A DNA stretch of 64,000 bases from Rhodopseudomonas sp. P2A-2r (GTDB lineage Bacteria > Pseudomonadota > Alphaproteobacteria > Rhizobiales > Xanthobacteraceae): NCBI RefSeq assembly GCF_026015985.1, contig NZ_CP110389.1, forward strand, positions 6,294,001 through 6,358,000, in the 5' to 3' direction. Positions 10,054-19,065 of this stretch are shown here, in pieces. The translations under genes were made by a program, and so were the position numbers. A model generated the notes under the pieces. The model saw only the letters and a list, made by a program, of their open reading frames with translations, did not search any database and was not told where the DNA came from. Numbering within the stretch: the first letter of the stretch is position 1; each line of letters opens with the position of its first letter.

Positions 10054-12579
10054 TTGTCAGATCCAGTCATTTCAGCTCCGTTTCAGCCCCACTCGCCGCC
10101 GATTGACGAACTGGCGCTCGCGGAGATCAAGAGCGCCATCCTGGTCAAGCTGACGCTGACCATCGGCAAGGATGCGGCGATCGCCACCAAGCAGGACTGG
10201 TACAAGGCGACAGCGCTGGCGTTGCGCGACCGCATCGTCCACCGCTGGCTGGTGACCGACAAGGAGAGCTATGACGCCGGCCGCAAGCGGGTCTATTACC
10301 TCAGCCTGGAATTCCTGATCGGCCGGCTGTTCACCGACGCGCTGAACAATATGGGGCTGCTGGCGCTGTTCAATGCCGCGCTGGGCGACCTCGGCGTCGG
10401 CCTCGACGACCTCCGCAAATGCGAACCCGATGCCGCGCTGGGCAATGGCGGCCTCGGCCGGCTGGCCGCCTGCTTCATGGAAAGCATGGCGACGCTCGGC
10501 ATCCCGGCCATGGGCTACGGCATCCGCTACGATTTCGGGCTGTTCCGGCAGATCATCTCGCACGGCTGGCAGCAGGAATATCCCGACGAGTGGCTGGGCT
10601 TCGGCAATCCCTGGGAATTGCAGCGGCCCGAAGTGATGTATCACGTCCACTTCGGCGGCAACGTGGAAACCGTCGTCGACGGCGAACGCCAGCGCACGGT
10701 CTGGCATCCCGGCGAGACCGTGGAAGCCGTGGCCTATGATACGCCGATCGTCGGCTGGCGCGGCCAGCATGTGAATGCGCTGCGGCTGTGGTCGGCGCGG
10801 GCGCCGGATCCGCTGCGGCTCGACGTCTTCAACACCGGCGACTATCTCGGCGCATCCGCCGAACAGGCGCGCGCTGAGGCGATCTGCAAATTCCTCTACC
10901 CCAACGACGAAAGCGCCGCCGGCCGCGAATTGCGGCTGCGCCAGGAATACTTCTTCGTGTCGGCGTCGTTGCAGGACCTGGTCAAGCGTCACCTGGATTC
11001 CGACGGCAACCTGCGCGGCCTCGCCGGCAAGGCCGCCGTGCAGATGAACGACACCCATCCGAGTCTCGCCATCGCCGAGCTGATGCGCATCCTGGTGGAC
11101 ATCCACAACATGCGCTGGGACGCGGCGTGGCAGATCACCAACGCCACGTTGTCCTACACCAACCATACCCTGCTGCCCGAGGCGCTCGAGACCTGGCCGG
11201 TCGAACTGTTCGAACGGCTGCTGCCGCGACATCTCGAAATCATCTACCGCATCAATACCGCCCATCTCGACCGCGCCGACGCCACCCGCAAGGGCGACAC
11301 CGCCTATCGCGCCTCGGTGTCGATCATCGACGAGAGCGCCGGCCGCCGCGTCCGCATGGGCAACCTCGCCTTCATCGGCTCGCACCGCATCAACGGCGTC
11401 TCGGCGATGCATTCCGATCTGATGAAGGAGACCGTATTCCACGATCTCAACCAGCTCTATCCGGGCCGCATCACCAACAAGACCAACGGCATCACCTTCC
11501 GCCGCTGGCTGATGCTGGCCAATCCGAAACTCACCGACCTGATGCGCGCCACCTGCGGCGATGCGGTGCTCGACGATCCGACCCGCATGGAGAAGCTCGA
11601 GGCCTATGCCGGCGACGCTGCATTCCAGCAGGCGTTCCGCCGCGTCAAGCATCACAACAAGATCGCGCTGGCGCGGGTGATCGGCGAGAAGCTGGGCATC
11701 CAGGTCGATCCGTCGGCGCTGTTCGACGTGCAGATCAAGCGCATCCACGAATACAAGCGGCAACTGCTGAACCTGCTGGAGACCGTGGCGCTGTATCACG
11801 CCATCAAGGCCGATCCGCAGCGCGACTGGGTGCCGCGGGTGAAGATCTTCGCCGGCAAGGCGGCGGCGAGCTATCGCTACGCCAAGCTGATCATCAAGCT
11901 GATCAACGACGTCGCCGAGGTCGTCAACAACGATCCGGCGATCGGCGGCAACCTGAAAGTCGCGTTCCTGCCGGACTACAATGTGAGTCTCGCCGAGATC
12001 ATCATTCCCGCCGCCGATCTGTCGGAGCAGATCTCCACCGCCGGCATGGAAGCCTCCGGCACCGGCAACATGAAGCTGTCGCTGAACGGCGCGCTGACCA
12101 TCGGCACGCTCGACGGCGCCAATATCGAGATCCGCGACAATGTCGGCGCAGAGAACATCGCGATCTTCGGCATGAACGCCGCCGAGGTGATGGCACGCCG
12201 CGCCGCGGGGCTCGACGCCCATGACGTCATCAGCAAGTCGCCGCATCTCGCCGACGCCATCGCCGCCATCGAGCGCGGCGATTTCTCGCCCGACGATCCC
12301 GGTCGCTTCATGTCGGTCGGTCACGCGCTGCGCCATCTCGACCACTATGTGGTCTCGGCGGACTTCGACTCCTATTACGAGGCGCAGCGCGGTATCGACA
12401 CGCGCTGGCGCGCAGGCTCGGCATGGACCCGCGCCAGCATCCTCAACGTGGCGCGGATGGCGTGGTTCTCGTCGGATCGTACCATCGCCGAATATGCCTC
12501 CGACATCTGGGACGTGCCGGTGACCTCCGCCGCTCCTCCTGCCCCGGCCGCACGCGCCGTGCTGGGCAAGGGCAGCTAG
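10054..12579 (+). CDS. glgP: Glycogen/alpha-glucan phosphorylase
   Basis: GT35 enzyme that releases glucose-1-phosphate from glycogen in the cytoplasm. Motifs include YYLSLEFLIGR, PDAALGNGGLGRLAACF, MNDTHPSLAIAEL, ITNKTNGITFRRWL, QIKRIHEYKRQLLN, and the pyridoxal-phosphate site SGTGNMKLSLNGALTIGTLD. I start it at TTG 10054, preceded by GGGATGG, which gives 841 residues, near the family norm. The frame is open from GTG 9919, but the extra residues look non-coding. The 290 bp upstream hold no gene, only short GC-rich inverted repeats. No other glycogen genes are in the window. Confidence 0.93.
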   Translation: MSDPVISAPFQPHSPPIDELALAEIKSAILVKLTLTIGKDAAIATKQDWYKATALALRDRIVHRWLVTDKESYDAGRKRVYYLSLEFLIGRLFTDALNNMGLLALFNAALGDLGVGLDDLRKCEPDAALGNGGLGRLAACFMESMATLGIPAMGYGIRYDFGLFRQIISHGWQQEYPDEWLGFGNPWELQRPEVMYHVHFGGNVETVVDGERQRTVWHPGETVEAVAYDTPIVGWRGQHVNALRLWSARAPDPLRLDVFNTGDYLGASAEQARAEAICKFLYPNDESAAGRELRLRQEYFFVSASLQDLVKRHLDSDGNLRGLAGKAAVQMNDTHPSLAIAELMRILVDIHNMRWDAAWQITNATLSYTNHTLLPEALETWPVELFERLLPRHLEIIYRINTAHLDRADATRKGDTAYRASVSIIDESAGRRVRMGNLAFIGSHRINGVSAMHSDLMKETVFHDLNQLYPGRITNKTNGITFRRWLMLANPKLTDLMRATCGDAVLDDPTRMEKLEAYAGDAAFQQAFRRVKHHNKIALARVIGEKLGIQVDPSALFDVQIKRIHEYKRQLLNLLETVALYHAIKADPQRDWVPRVKIFAGKAAASYRYAKLIIKLINDVAEVVNNDPAIGGNLKVAFLPDYNVSLAEIIIPAADLSEQISTAGMEASGTGNMKLSLNGALTIGTLDGANIEIRDNVGAENIAIFGMNAAEVMARRAAGLDAHDVISKSPHLADAIAAIERGDFSPDDPGRFMSVGHALRHLDHYVVSADFDSYYEAQRGIDTRWRAGSAWTRASILNVARMAWFSSDRTIAEYASDIWDVPVTSAAPPAPAARAVLGKGS

Positions 12580-12596
12580 AGTCTGATTCCGTTCGC

Positions 12597-12749
12597 TTGA
12601 ATCGTGTCCCGGACGCAGTGCAATGCGCTTCCGTCAGGAGGCGTCATGCACTGCAGAGCCGTCACAGACACCGAGTTTGGTACGGTCCCGGCTCTGCGAA
12701 GCACCACGCCCAAGCGGGCGTGATGCATCGCGGCCGGGACATGATTCAA
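12597..12749. repeat. Nested intergenic palindromic element
   Basis: The outer arms 12597-12612 (TTGAATCGTGTCCCGG) and 12734-12749 are inverted copies with one mismatch. Inner arms 12653-12661 (GCAGAGCCG) and 12689-12697 are a perfect inverted repeat. The element fills the gap between glgP and the convergent reductase gene. It would fold as a long cruciform or transcript hairpin. It looks like one of the dispersed mosaic repeats of bradyrhizobial genomes; only this copy is seen here. Confidence 0.7.
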
Positions 12750-12787
12750 TCAAAACCAATTGCGCTCTAGCCATGGCGCGAGCCCGC

Positions 12788-14122
12788 TCAGCGCATCTCG
12801 AACAGTTCCTGGTGAAACTGCGGGGCCGACAGGCCGCGCAGGATCATCGAACGGCGCAACGCATCGCCGAAGCGGGACGGGCCGCAGAACCAGACGTCCG
12901 CAGTCTTCCACGCCGGAATCCATGCTGCGAGACGGTCCAGGGTCAATTGGCCGTCGCGCTGCGACACCACTACGTGAAAGCCCACCCCGGCTTGCGCCGC
13001 GAGCGCTTTGATCTTGTCGATGAATGCGCCGGACGGAGCGCTGGTGCAGTAGATCAGGTCCACGTTGCCGTCATGATCCGCGGCCGCCAGCGCTGCCAGT
13101 CGGGCGACAAACGGGGTAATCCCCACGCCGCCGGCCACCCACACCTGACGCGAACGCGCGCCGGCGAAGTCGAACCGGCCGTAAGGCCCCTCGATGGTGG
13201 CTTCCTGGCCGATCGACAGGCGATCGGGCAGCGTCCGCGTATAATCGCCGATGCCCTTGATGCTGAACTGCAAGTGCCCGTCGCCATGCCAGGCCGAGGA
13301 GATGGTGAACGGGTGAGCACCTTCGCCGCCGCCGAAATCGACAAAGGCGAACTGGCCGGCGCGGTGGCCAGGCCACGCGGTCTCCAGCCGGACCGCAACT
13401 TCGAGCACCGCATTGTCGTCATAGCGTTTCAGCGATTCGATGCGTCCGACAGACTTGCGCGTGCTGCCGATGCGACGGAACAGCGACACCAGCGCCGCGA
13501 TGCCGCCACCGGCCATCAGCAGGCCGAGCACTGGCCCCAGCGGCGACAGCCAGTAGCTGCGATCGACCAGAATCACGGCGTGAAACAGCAGCACCAGATA
13601 GATCGGCGCCATCAGCCGATGCGTCGTCAGGAAGGCCCGGTAGGGAAATCGCTTCCACAACGCCAGCAGCACCAGCGCGATCAGCAGATACAGGCTCCAT
13701 TCGCCGAGACCGGTGGCGGTGTCCTTGAGATCGCGAAACGCATCGAAGCCGGTGACAGCCTCTGCGACACGCGGCGGCCGCGCCGGGCGGGTCAGCCAGC
13801 CCCATTGCGTCAGCCAGCGCGGACCCACCTCGAGCAGCCAGTGAATCAGCGCCAGGCAGAGACCGGTGACCCCGAACCATTTGTGCAGGCGATAGAACTT
13901 GTCGAGGCCGCCGAGCGCGCTCTCCACCTGCACCGGGCGCGCCGCCAGCATGACGCCAAGCGACATCGATCCCATGGTGAGCACGCCGGTCAAATAGATC
14001 AGCGCCTTGCGCCATGACCAGAAGTCGCCGGCAAGAGTTCCCTCGGGAACGCTGAGGAGCCACAGCCCGCACAGCAGGCCGAGCGGGAGTGCAACCGCCA
14101 GCCAGAGTCTGTTGATTTGCAT
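12788..14122 (-). CDS. Ferric reductase-like membrane flavoprotein
   Basis: The protein has 444 residues from ATG 14122, with AGGGAA eight bases upstream. The N-terminal half has about six membrane helices with paired histidines suited to haem (KFYRLHKWFGVTG, LALIHW, THRLMAPIYLVLLFHAV), as in the ferric-reductase-like domain. The C-terminal half is a ferredoxin-NADP-reductase type module. It has HPFTISSAW (FAD), EGPYGRFDF, VAGGVGITPFVARL (NAD(P)) and a terminal DVWFCGPSRFGDALR. The expected role is transmembrane electron transfer from NAD(P)H; the acceptor is unknown. Confidence 0.87.
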   Translation of the reverse strand: MQINRLWLAVALPLGLLCGLWLLSVPEGTLAGDFWSWRKALIYLTGVLTMGSMSLGVMLAARPVQVESALGGLDKFYRLHKWFGVTGLCLALIHWLLEVGPRWLTQWGWLTRPARPPRVAEAVTGFDAFRDLKDTATGLGEWSLYLLIALVLLALWKRFPYRAFLTTHRLMAPIYLVLLFHAVILVDRSYWLSPLGPVLGLLMAGGGIAALVSLFRRIGSTRKSVGRIESLKRYDDNAVLEVAVRLETAWPGHRAGQFAFVDFGGGEGAHPFTISSAWHGDGHLQFSIKGIGDYTRTLPDRLSIGQEATIEGPYGRFDFAGARSRQVWVAGGVGITPFVARLAALAAADHDGNVDLIYCTSAPSGAFIDKIKALAAQAGVGFHVVVSQRDGQLTLDRLAAWIPAWKTADVWFCGPSRFGDALRRSMILRGLSAPQFHQELFEMR

Positions 14123-14232
14123 AATGATTCCCTGATCCGCGAAGCGACGGACAATCATTCATGCAGCGTCACCCGCGCAGAGCCCGGGTGCATTGATCCA
14201 GCACAATGGCGGCCTGCAGGTAAGCCTGCGCG

Positions 14233-14598
14233 TCAGGTCTGCTGCTTGGCCTGCGCCGTATCGAGATAGCTGCTGCCTGTGGCGGCGTCGGTGACGGCAT
14301 TCTTGATGGTGGCGATCCCCGGCTTGGTCAGGGTGAACTTGGTGTCGCCGATCCGGAACGCGCTGTCCTTGATCAGCACGCTCTGATATTTGACCGTGCC
14401 GGCGCTTTCATATTTCACCTGTGCGCGGAACCCCTGCACGTCGGACACGGTGATCTTGAAGTCCTTCTTGTTGGCATAGGTTCCGGTCCAGCTGCCCTGG
14501 TAGCTGGCGGGGTCCACCGCGGTATAGGGCGTCTTCGACGGCGTGGTCAGCGCCGACGCCGTATAGCTCGACTGCAGTATGCTCAAGATATCGGCCAT
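14233..14598 (-). CDS. Hypothetical protein, possible beta-rich domain
   Basis: The 121-residue protein starts MADILSILQSSYTASALT and then has alternating beta-type stretches (YQGSWTGTYANKKDFKITVS, VKYQSVLIKDSAFRIGDTKF). It has no signal peptide, membrane helix or cysteine. I do not recognise a family; its N-terminus recalls small proteins of the flagellin or secretion context, but that is weak. It is followed on the same strand by nothing close, and preceded 138 bp upstream by the sensor kinase gene. Confidence 0.65.
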   Translation of the reverse strand: MADILSILQSSYTASALTTPSKTPYTAVDPASYQGSWTGTYANKKDFKITVSDVQGFRAQVKYESAGTVKYQSVLIKDSAFRIGDTKFTLTKPGIATIKNAVTDAATGSSYLDTAQAKQQT

Positions 14599-14736
14599 GC
14601 CGCTGTGCTCCGCGTGATTCCACTGCGGAACACTACGAGTGCGCGGGGGTTAATCGAACATTGCGTGACGTGTCTGGATGTTTCCATTCGCCGTCCGGAC
14701 ATCAAACGAAATGCAAAACACCGTCGGCCGGCCTCG

Positions 14737-16101
14737 CTACGCGGCCGGCAGCTGCAATATCGCGCGCAGGCCGCCGAGCGGCGATTCGACGAGCCGTAGG
14801 TCTCCGCCATAAAGCTCCGCCAGTTCGCTGGTGATCGACAGGCCGAAGCCGAACCCCGGCGCGCTTTCGTCGAGCCGTTCGCCGGGGCGCAGCACCTGCT
14901 CGCGCTGCGCCGTTGGCAAGCCATTGCCGTCATCCTCGAAGCTCAGCACCACCATGCGTCCCTCGCGCACCGCGTGAACGGCGACCTTGCCGTGCGCCCA
15001 CTTGAAGCCGTTCTCCATCAGGTTGCCGGCCATCTCATCGAAGTCCTGTTGCTCGCAGGCCACCGCGCAATCGTGGGGCACATCGAGCGCGAACAGCACC
15101 GGCTTGGCGGCGTTGATCTTGCCCAGCACCGCGCCGAGATCGGCGAGCCGCGGCGCGATCAGGGTCTGCGTACGCACCGGGCCGCTGAGCGCGGCGCTGC
15201 GGGCGCGGCCGAGGTGATGGCGAATGCGCCGCTCCATCAGCCCGATCAGCGGCTGCAGCGTTGCCGGATCGCGTGCGCCGGACACCGCAATCGCCAACGT
15301 CGCCAGCGGCGTCTTCAGGCCATGGGCGAGATTGGCGACGTGGCGCCGCGCCCGCTCCAGATTGGCGGCGTTCTCGTCGAGCAGGCCGTTGAGTTCGACG
15401 ACCAGCGGCTGGATTTCCTGCGGCTGTCGCGCCGGCACCCGCTCGATCGCGCCGCGCCTGACATCGGCCACCGCGCGGCGCAGCCGCTCCAGCGGTCGCA
15501 GCCCGAGCCGGATCTGAAACATCATCGCCGTCACCAGCGCAAGCCCCAGCACGGCGAGCGAAAAGCCCAGCGTGGTCATCGCCTCGCGCAACGGTCCCCA
15601 TACCGCGGCGCGCGGCGCCGAGGCGACGATGGTCAGCGGCGCGCCGGATACAGCAACCTGCTTGATCCGGAAATGCAGCGGCTCGTCGCCCGGTCCCGGC
15701 CCGTCGGCAGGCCGCGGACGTTTATCGCGCGGCTCGCGGTCCTCGCGCGGACGCGACGGCGGCGCGGGTTCGGCGGGCGCCACGCGCGCGATGTCGTCGC
15801 CTTCGAGCGAGGCGGAGCGCAGCGTGTTGGCCGGCCCCGTCACCTGCCAGTACCAGCCACGATGCGGACGCTCGAACGGCGGGCCGTCGGCATTGCCCAC
15901 CAGGCTGATGCGGCCGTTGCCGTCCGCGCGCAGCATCGACGACAGGAACACGATCTGGGTATCGAGGCGCTGGTCGATCTGGCCTTGCACAAAGCGATGC
16001 AGCACAAAGCCGATCAGCACCGTGGCGATCACCATGGCAACCGCGATGAAAAATCCCGCAGCGATCAGCAGCCTTCTGCTCAGCGAGGCATCGCCCAGCA
16101 T
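14737..16101 (-). CDS. Two-component sensor histidine kinase (PhoQ/QseC-like)
   Basis: The 454-residue inner-membrane kinase has a TM helix near residues 10-33. A periplasmic region of about 140 residues follows, with a Pro/Arg-rich acidic stretch, then a second TM near 175-195. The HAMP-like linker precedes the phospho-acceptor box NLAHGLKTPLATLAIA. The ATPase domain has NLMENGFKWAHG (N box), FEDDGNGLP (G1) and GFGFGLSITSELAELYGG (G2). Its start overlaps the last base of the response-regulator gene, so the two form one operon. Confidence 0.9.
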   Translation of the reverse strand: MLGDASLSRRLLIAAGFFIAVAMVIATVLIGFVLHRFVQGQIDQRLDTQIVFLSSMLRADGNGRISLVGNADGPPFERPHRGWYWQVTGPANTLRSASLEGDDIARVAPAEPAPPSRPREDREPRDKRPRPADGPGPGDEPLHFRIKQVAVSGAPLTIVASAPRAAVWGPLREAMTTLGFSLAVLGLALVTAMMFQIRLGLRPLERLRRAVADVRRGAIERVPARQPQEIQPLVVELNGLLDENAANLERARRHVANLAHGLKTPLATLAIAVSGARDPATLQPLIGLMERRIRHHLGRARSAALSGPVRTQTLIAPRLADLGAVLGKINAAKPVLFALDVPHDCAVACEQQDFDEMAGNLMENGFKWAHGKVAVHAVREGRMVVLSFEDDGNGLPTAQREQVLRPGERLDESAPGFGFGLSITSELAELYGGDLRLVESPLGGLRAILQLPAA

Positions 16102-16766
16102 CAGGCGCCGCCTGACGCGAGACGATAGCCGCGGCCGCGCACCGTTTCGATCATGCCGTGGCCGATCTTGCGGCGCAGCCGCGCCACGATCACCTCCAGC
16201 GAATTGGAATCGGTCCCGGCATCGTCCTCATAGACCTTCTCCATCAGTTCGAGACGATCGAACACCACGTCCTTGCGCATGATCAGCGCCTGCAGCACCC
16301 GCCATTCCAGCGCGGTCAGTTTCAGCGGCAGGCCGTTGAGCTCGAATACGCCGGTCGGCGCATCGAACGACAGCGGCCCACAGGCAATCTCCGGCGCGGC
16401 GTGGCCGGCCGAGCGCCGGGCCAGCGCGCGCAGCCGCATGATCAGTTCCTCGACACGAAACGGCTTTGTCAGATAGTCGTCGGCGCCGGCCTTGAAACCG
16501 TCGACCTTCTCGGTCCAGCCGTCACGCGCGGTCAGGATCAGCACCGGCAGTTGCCGCCCGCTCTTGCGCCAGGCGCGCAGCACCGCGGCACCCGGCATCT
16601 TCGGCAGGCCGAGATCGAGCACGGCGGCGTCATAGCTTTCGGTGTCGCCGAGAAAGTGGCCCTCCTCGCCGTCGCCGGCGATATCGACGGCAAAGTTCTC
16701 CCGCCGCAACGCGTGCGCGATCTCGTCGGCCAGCAGCATGTCGTCCTCGACCAGCAGCACTTTCAT
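16101..16766 (-). CDS. OmpR/PhoP-type response regulator
   Basis: The 221-residue protein has a receiver domain with acidic pocket VEDD (about 7-9), phospho-acceptor Asp51 in VLDLGLP and Lys in YLTKPFRVEELI. It also has a winged-helix DNA-binding domain with SLEVIVARLRRKIG and VRGRGYRLASG. It is translated just ahead of its kinase. It is divergent from two small OB-like proteins. A 14-bp inverted repeat at 16814-16847 lies between them and may be its binding site. Confidence 0.92.
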   Translation of the reverse strand: MKVLLVEDDMLLADEIAHALRRENFAVDIAGDGEEGHFLGDTESYDAAVLDLGLPKMPGAAVLRAWRKSGRQLPVLILTARDGWTEKVDGFKAGADDYLTKPFRVEELIMRLRALARRSAGHAAPEIACGPLSFDAPTGVFELNGLPLKLTALEWRVLQALIMRKDVVFDRLELMEKVYEDDAGTDSNSLEVIVARLRRKIGHGMIETVRGRGYRLASGGA

Positions 16767-16813
16767 GGGGTGTCCATACCTTGCATTCGCGCGAGGGCTA
16801 CGCCGCCGAGCTT

Positions 16814-16847
16814 AACCCAGTCTGAACGGTTCGGTTCAGGGTGGGTT
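16814..16847. promoter_or_regulatory. Inverted repeat in divergent promoter region, candidate response-regulator site
   Basis: AACCCAGTCTGAAC (16814-16827) and GTTCAGGGTGGGTT (16834-16847) are inverted copies matching at 12 of 14 positions with a 6-base spacer. They sit about 50 bp from each of the two divergent start codons (16766 and 16901). The position suits an autoregulated regulator that also controls the neighbouring small proteins. The link is inference. Confidence 0.45.
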
Positions 16848-16900
16848 TCGGGCGCTCCGCTAGTCTGCCTGCCATCCACCCCCGATGACAGGAGACCACC

Positions 16901-17503
16901 ATGACAGACCCCGACACCACCTCCGAACCGCGCGCGCTGCCGCCCCCGCAGCCCCGGCTGCGCATGTCGCGCAGCGCCATGGGCGCCGGCGCGCTCGTTG
17001 CAGTGCTGGTCGCCGGCGCGGCGCTGGGCGCCGGCGGCACCCGCATCGCGGAACGCTGGCAGGCGCAGAGCGTGATGCTGCTGCAGCCCGCGCCTATCGA
17101 CAGGATGACCGACGCCAGCCCGGTGGCCATCAAGGGCGAGGTCGCCGAGATCTTCGGCAACAAGTTCGTGATCCAGGATCCCAGCGGCCGCGCGCTCGTT
17201 GATACCGGCCCGCGCGGCGAGGACCGCCCGGTGGTGACCAAGGGCGAGGCCGTCACGGTCCAGGGCCGCTTCGACCGCGGGATCGTCCGCGCCGAGATCG
17301 TGGCCCATGCCGACGGCCGCAACGAGGCGTTCGGCCCGCCCCATGGTCCGAAAGGACCGAAGGGCCCCAAAGGGCCGAAGGGACCGCGGGGCGGCCCGGA
17401 TGAGGATGGCCCGGGTGCCCGCGCCGATCGCGGCCCGCCGCCCCCGCCGCCGCCGGGTGATCGCGACGACGACGACGCTCCGCCGCCGCCACGCCCGCGT
17501 TGA
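16901..17503 (+). CDS. Membrane-anchored OB-like protein with collagen-like tail
   Basis: The 200-residue protein has one TM helix at about residues 26-48. A soluble domain with VAIKGEVAEIFGNKFVIQD and LVDTGPRGEDRPVVTKGE follows, resembling a small OB-fold barrel. After about residue 146 comes a collagen-like GPKGPKGPKGPKGPRG run, then a proline/aspartate-rich tail. SD AGGAG precedes ATG 16901. The next gene repeats the OB-like motif (VTGKITHVFGHRFVVQT). Its position opposite a two-component system suggests envelope stress or ligand sensing, but no function is known to me. Confidence 0.75.
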   Translation: MTDPDTTSEPRALPPPQPRLRMSRSAMGAGALVAVLVAGAALGAGGTRIAERWQAQSVMLLQPAPIDRMTDASPVAIKGEVAEIFGNKFVIQDPSGRALVDTGPRGEDRPVVTKGEAVTVQGRFDRGIVRAEIVAHADGRNEAFGPPHGPKGPKGPKGPKGPRGGPDEDGPGARADRGPPPPPPPGDRDDDDAPPPPRPR

Positions 17504-17584
17504 CGCGCTGACGCGCTGACATCACGGCCGGGCCGGAGCGATCCGGCCCGCCGCTCCCGACATTCAATCCAGCAAGGAACAGAC

Positions 17585-18067
17585 ATGCCCGATCATCACA
17601 TCACCACCGTCACCGGCAAGATCACCCACGTGTTCGGTCACCGCTTCGTGGTGCAGACCGGCCACGGCGCCGTGCTCGCCGACGTCACGCCGAAGGGGCT
17701 CGAACAGTTCGCCCTTGAAGTCGGCGACGAGGTCAGCCTCGACGGCGAACAGAAGCCTTCGGAACTGAAGGTGAACCGGTTCACGCACGGCGGAAAGACC
17801 TTTGCCATCGAGCACAAGAAGAAGCCGCACGAGCACGACGATCACCACGCGCCTGCCGATTCCGGCAAGGCGCTGAAGGCAGCGCGCGCCGCCGGCTATG
17901 AAACGCTGGGCGAACCGCGCCGCAAGCCGAAGCACTTCGAAGTGCTGGGCCGCCGCGAGAAGCAGCTCACCGAGCTGCACATCGAACTCGACGGCCACAT
18001 CCGCAAGATGAAGCCGGTCGAAGGCCATGATCCGAAATGGAGCGAAGCCCTGCGCGCGGCGTCGTAG
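17585..18067 (+). CDS. Soluble OB-like protein paired with the upstream membrane protein
   Basis: The 160-residue protein has an N-terminal domain, VTGKITHVFGHRFVVQT followed by VLADVTPKGLEQF and VGDEVSLDGE, that parallels the OB-like core of the previous gene. A His/Lys/Asp-rich linker (KKKPHEHDDHHAPA) could bind metal. The charged C-terminal helix region includes GYETLGEPRRKPKHFEVLG. SD AAGGA is present upstream and the gene ends at a strong terminator (18089). The family is unrecognised. Confidence 0.7.
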   Translation: MPDHHITTVTGKITHVFGHRFVVQTGHGAVLADVTPKGLEQFALEVGDEVSLDGEQKPSELKVNRFTHGGKTFAIEHKKKPHEHDDHHAPADSGKALKAARAAGYETLGEPRRKPKHFEVLGRREKQLTELHIELDGHIRKMKPVEGHDPKWSEALRAAS

Positions 18068-18088
18068 ACCTCGCGTCCCCTGACAACG

Positions 18089-18115
18089 AAAGGGCGGCCC
18101 GCTGGCCGCCCTTTT
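18089..18115 (+). terminator. Rho-independent terminator
   Basis: An 11-bp perfect stem, AAAGGGCGGCC (18089-18099) with GGCCGCCCTTT (18104-18114), has a CGCT loop and a TTTT tract. It lies 22 bp after the OB-like gene. It could also serve the convergent persulfide dioxygenase gene. Confidence 0.85.
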
Positions 18116-18140
18116 GTCGTGCGCGCTGTCGCCGTGCAGC

Positions 18141-19037
18141 TTATGAAATCCCGGCCTCCGCGCCTTCCTTGGCGTGGACCGGCAGCATCAGATAGTGCAC
18201 GCCGTTCTGCTGCGCCTTGGGGAAATGCCCGGCGCGGATGTTGACCTGGATCGAGGGCAGCAGCAGCGTCGGCGCCGACAGCGTGGCATCGCGCGCGTTG
18301 CGCATGGCGACGAACTGTTCCTCGCTGACGCCGGCCTTGACGTGGACGTTGCCCTCGCGCTGCCCGGCCACGGTGGTCTCCCAGGCGTAGCTGTCGCGGC
18401 CCGGCGCCTTGTAGTCATGGCACATGAACAGCCGCGTCTCCGGCGGCAGCGCCAGCAGCCGGTGGATCGAGCGATAGAGCTGATGCGCATCGCCGCCGGG
18501 GAAATCGGCGCGCGCGGTGCCGTAGTCCGGCATGAACAGGGTATCGCCGACGAACACCGCGTCTGAGATCTTGTAGGATACGTCCGCCGGCGTATGGCCG
18601 GGCGTGTGCAGCACCTCCACGGTCAACTCGCCGATGGCAAAACGGTCGCCATCGGCGAACAGCCGGTCGAAATCGCTGCCGTCGGTGCGCAGGTCGGTGG
18701 CGTTGAACACCGGCCGGAAGATGCGCTGCACGTCCTTGATGTGTTCGCCGATCCCGATCCTGGCACCGGTCTTCGCCTTGATATACGGCGCGCCTGAGAG
18801 GTGGTCGGCATGGGCGTGGGTTTCCAGCGCCCAGTCGATGGTCAGGCCGTCGGCCTTCGCCGCCTCGAGGATCGTCTCCACCGAGCGGATATCGACGCTG
18901 CCGTCGCGATGGTCGTAGTCCAGCACCGGATCGATCACGGCTGCGCGTTTCGTGGCGGGATCGCTGACCAGATAGCTGATGGTGTTGGTCGGCTCGTCGA
19001 AAAATGCCCTGATCACGGGATTTGCGGTGCTGGTCAT
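18141..19037 (-). CDS. blh: Persulfide dioxygenase-like metallo-hydrolase (Blh/ETHE1 type)
   Basis: The 298-residue MBL-fold protein starts at ATG 19037 (MTSTANPVIRAFFDEPTNT). It has ETHAHADHLSGAPYIK, the metal-binding HxHxDH, LHTPGHTPADVSY, VFVGDTLFMPDYGTARADF and FMCHDYKAPGRD, all close to ETHE1/Blh proteins that oxidise glutathione persulfide to sulfite. It is divergent from a BigR-like repressor gene, with rhodanese and TauE genes beyond. This is the standard sulfide-detoxification set. Confidence 0.9.
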   Translation of the reverse strand: MTSTANPVIRAFFDEPTNTISYLVSDPATKRAAVIDPVLDYDHRDGSVDIRSVETILEAAKADGLTIDWALETHAHADHLSGAPYIKAKTGARIGIGEHIKDVQRIFRPVFNATDLRTDGSDFDRLFADGDRFAIGELTVEVLHTPGHTPADVSYKISDAVFVGDTLFMPDYGTARADFPGGDAHQLYRSIHRLLALPPETRLFMCHDYKAPGRDSYAWETTVAGQREGNVHVKAGVSEEQFVAMRNARDATLSAPTLLLPSIQVNIRAGHFPKAQQNGVHYLMLPVHAKEGAEAGIS

Positions 19038-19065
19038 GGCGCAGAACTCCTGAAGTCGAATGCTG

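Noticed and set aside
10072..12345. Very long minus-strand open frame opposite glgP
   Set aside because: It is a GC-rich shadow of the phosphorylase gene; its product is Asp/Val/Gly/His-rich without recognisable motifs.
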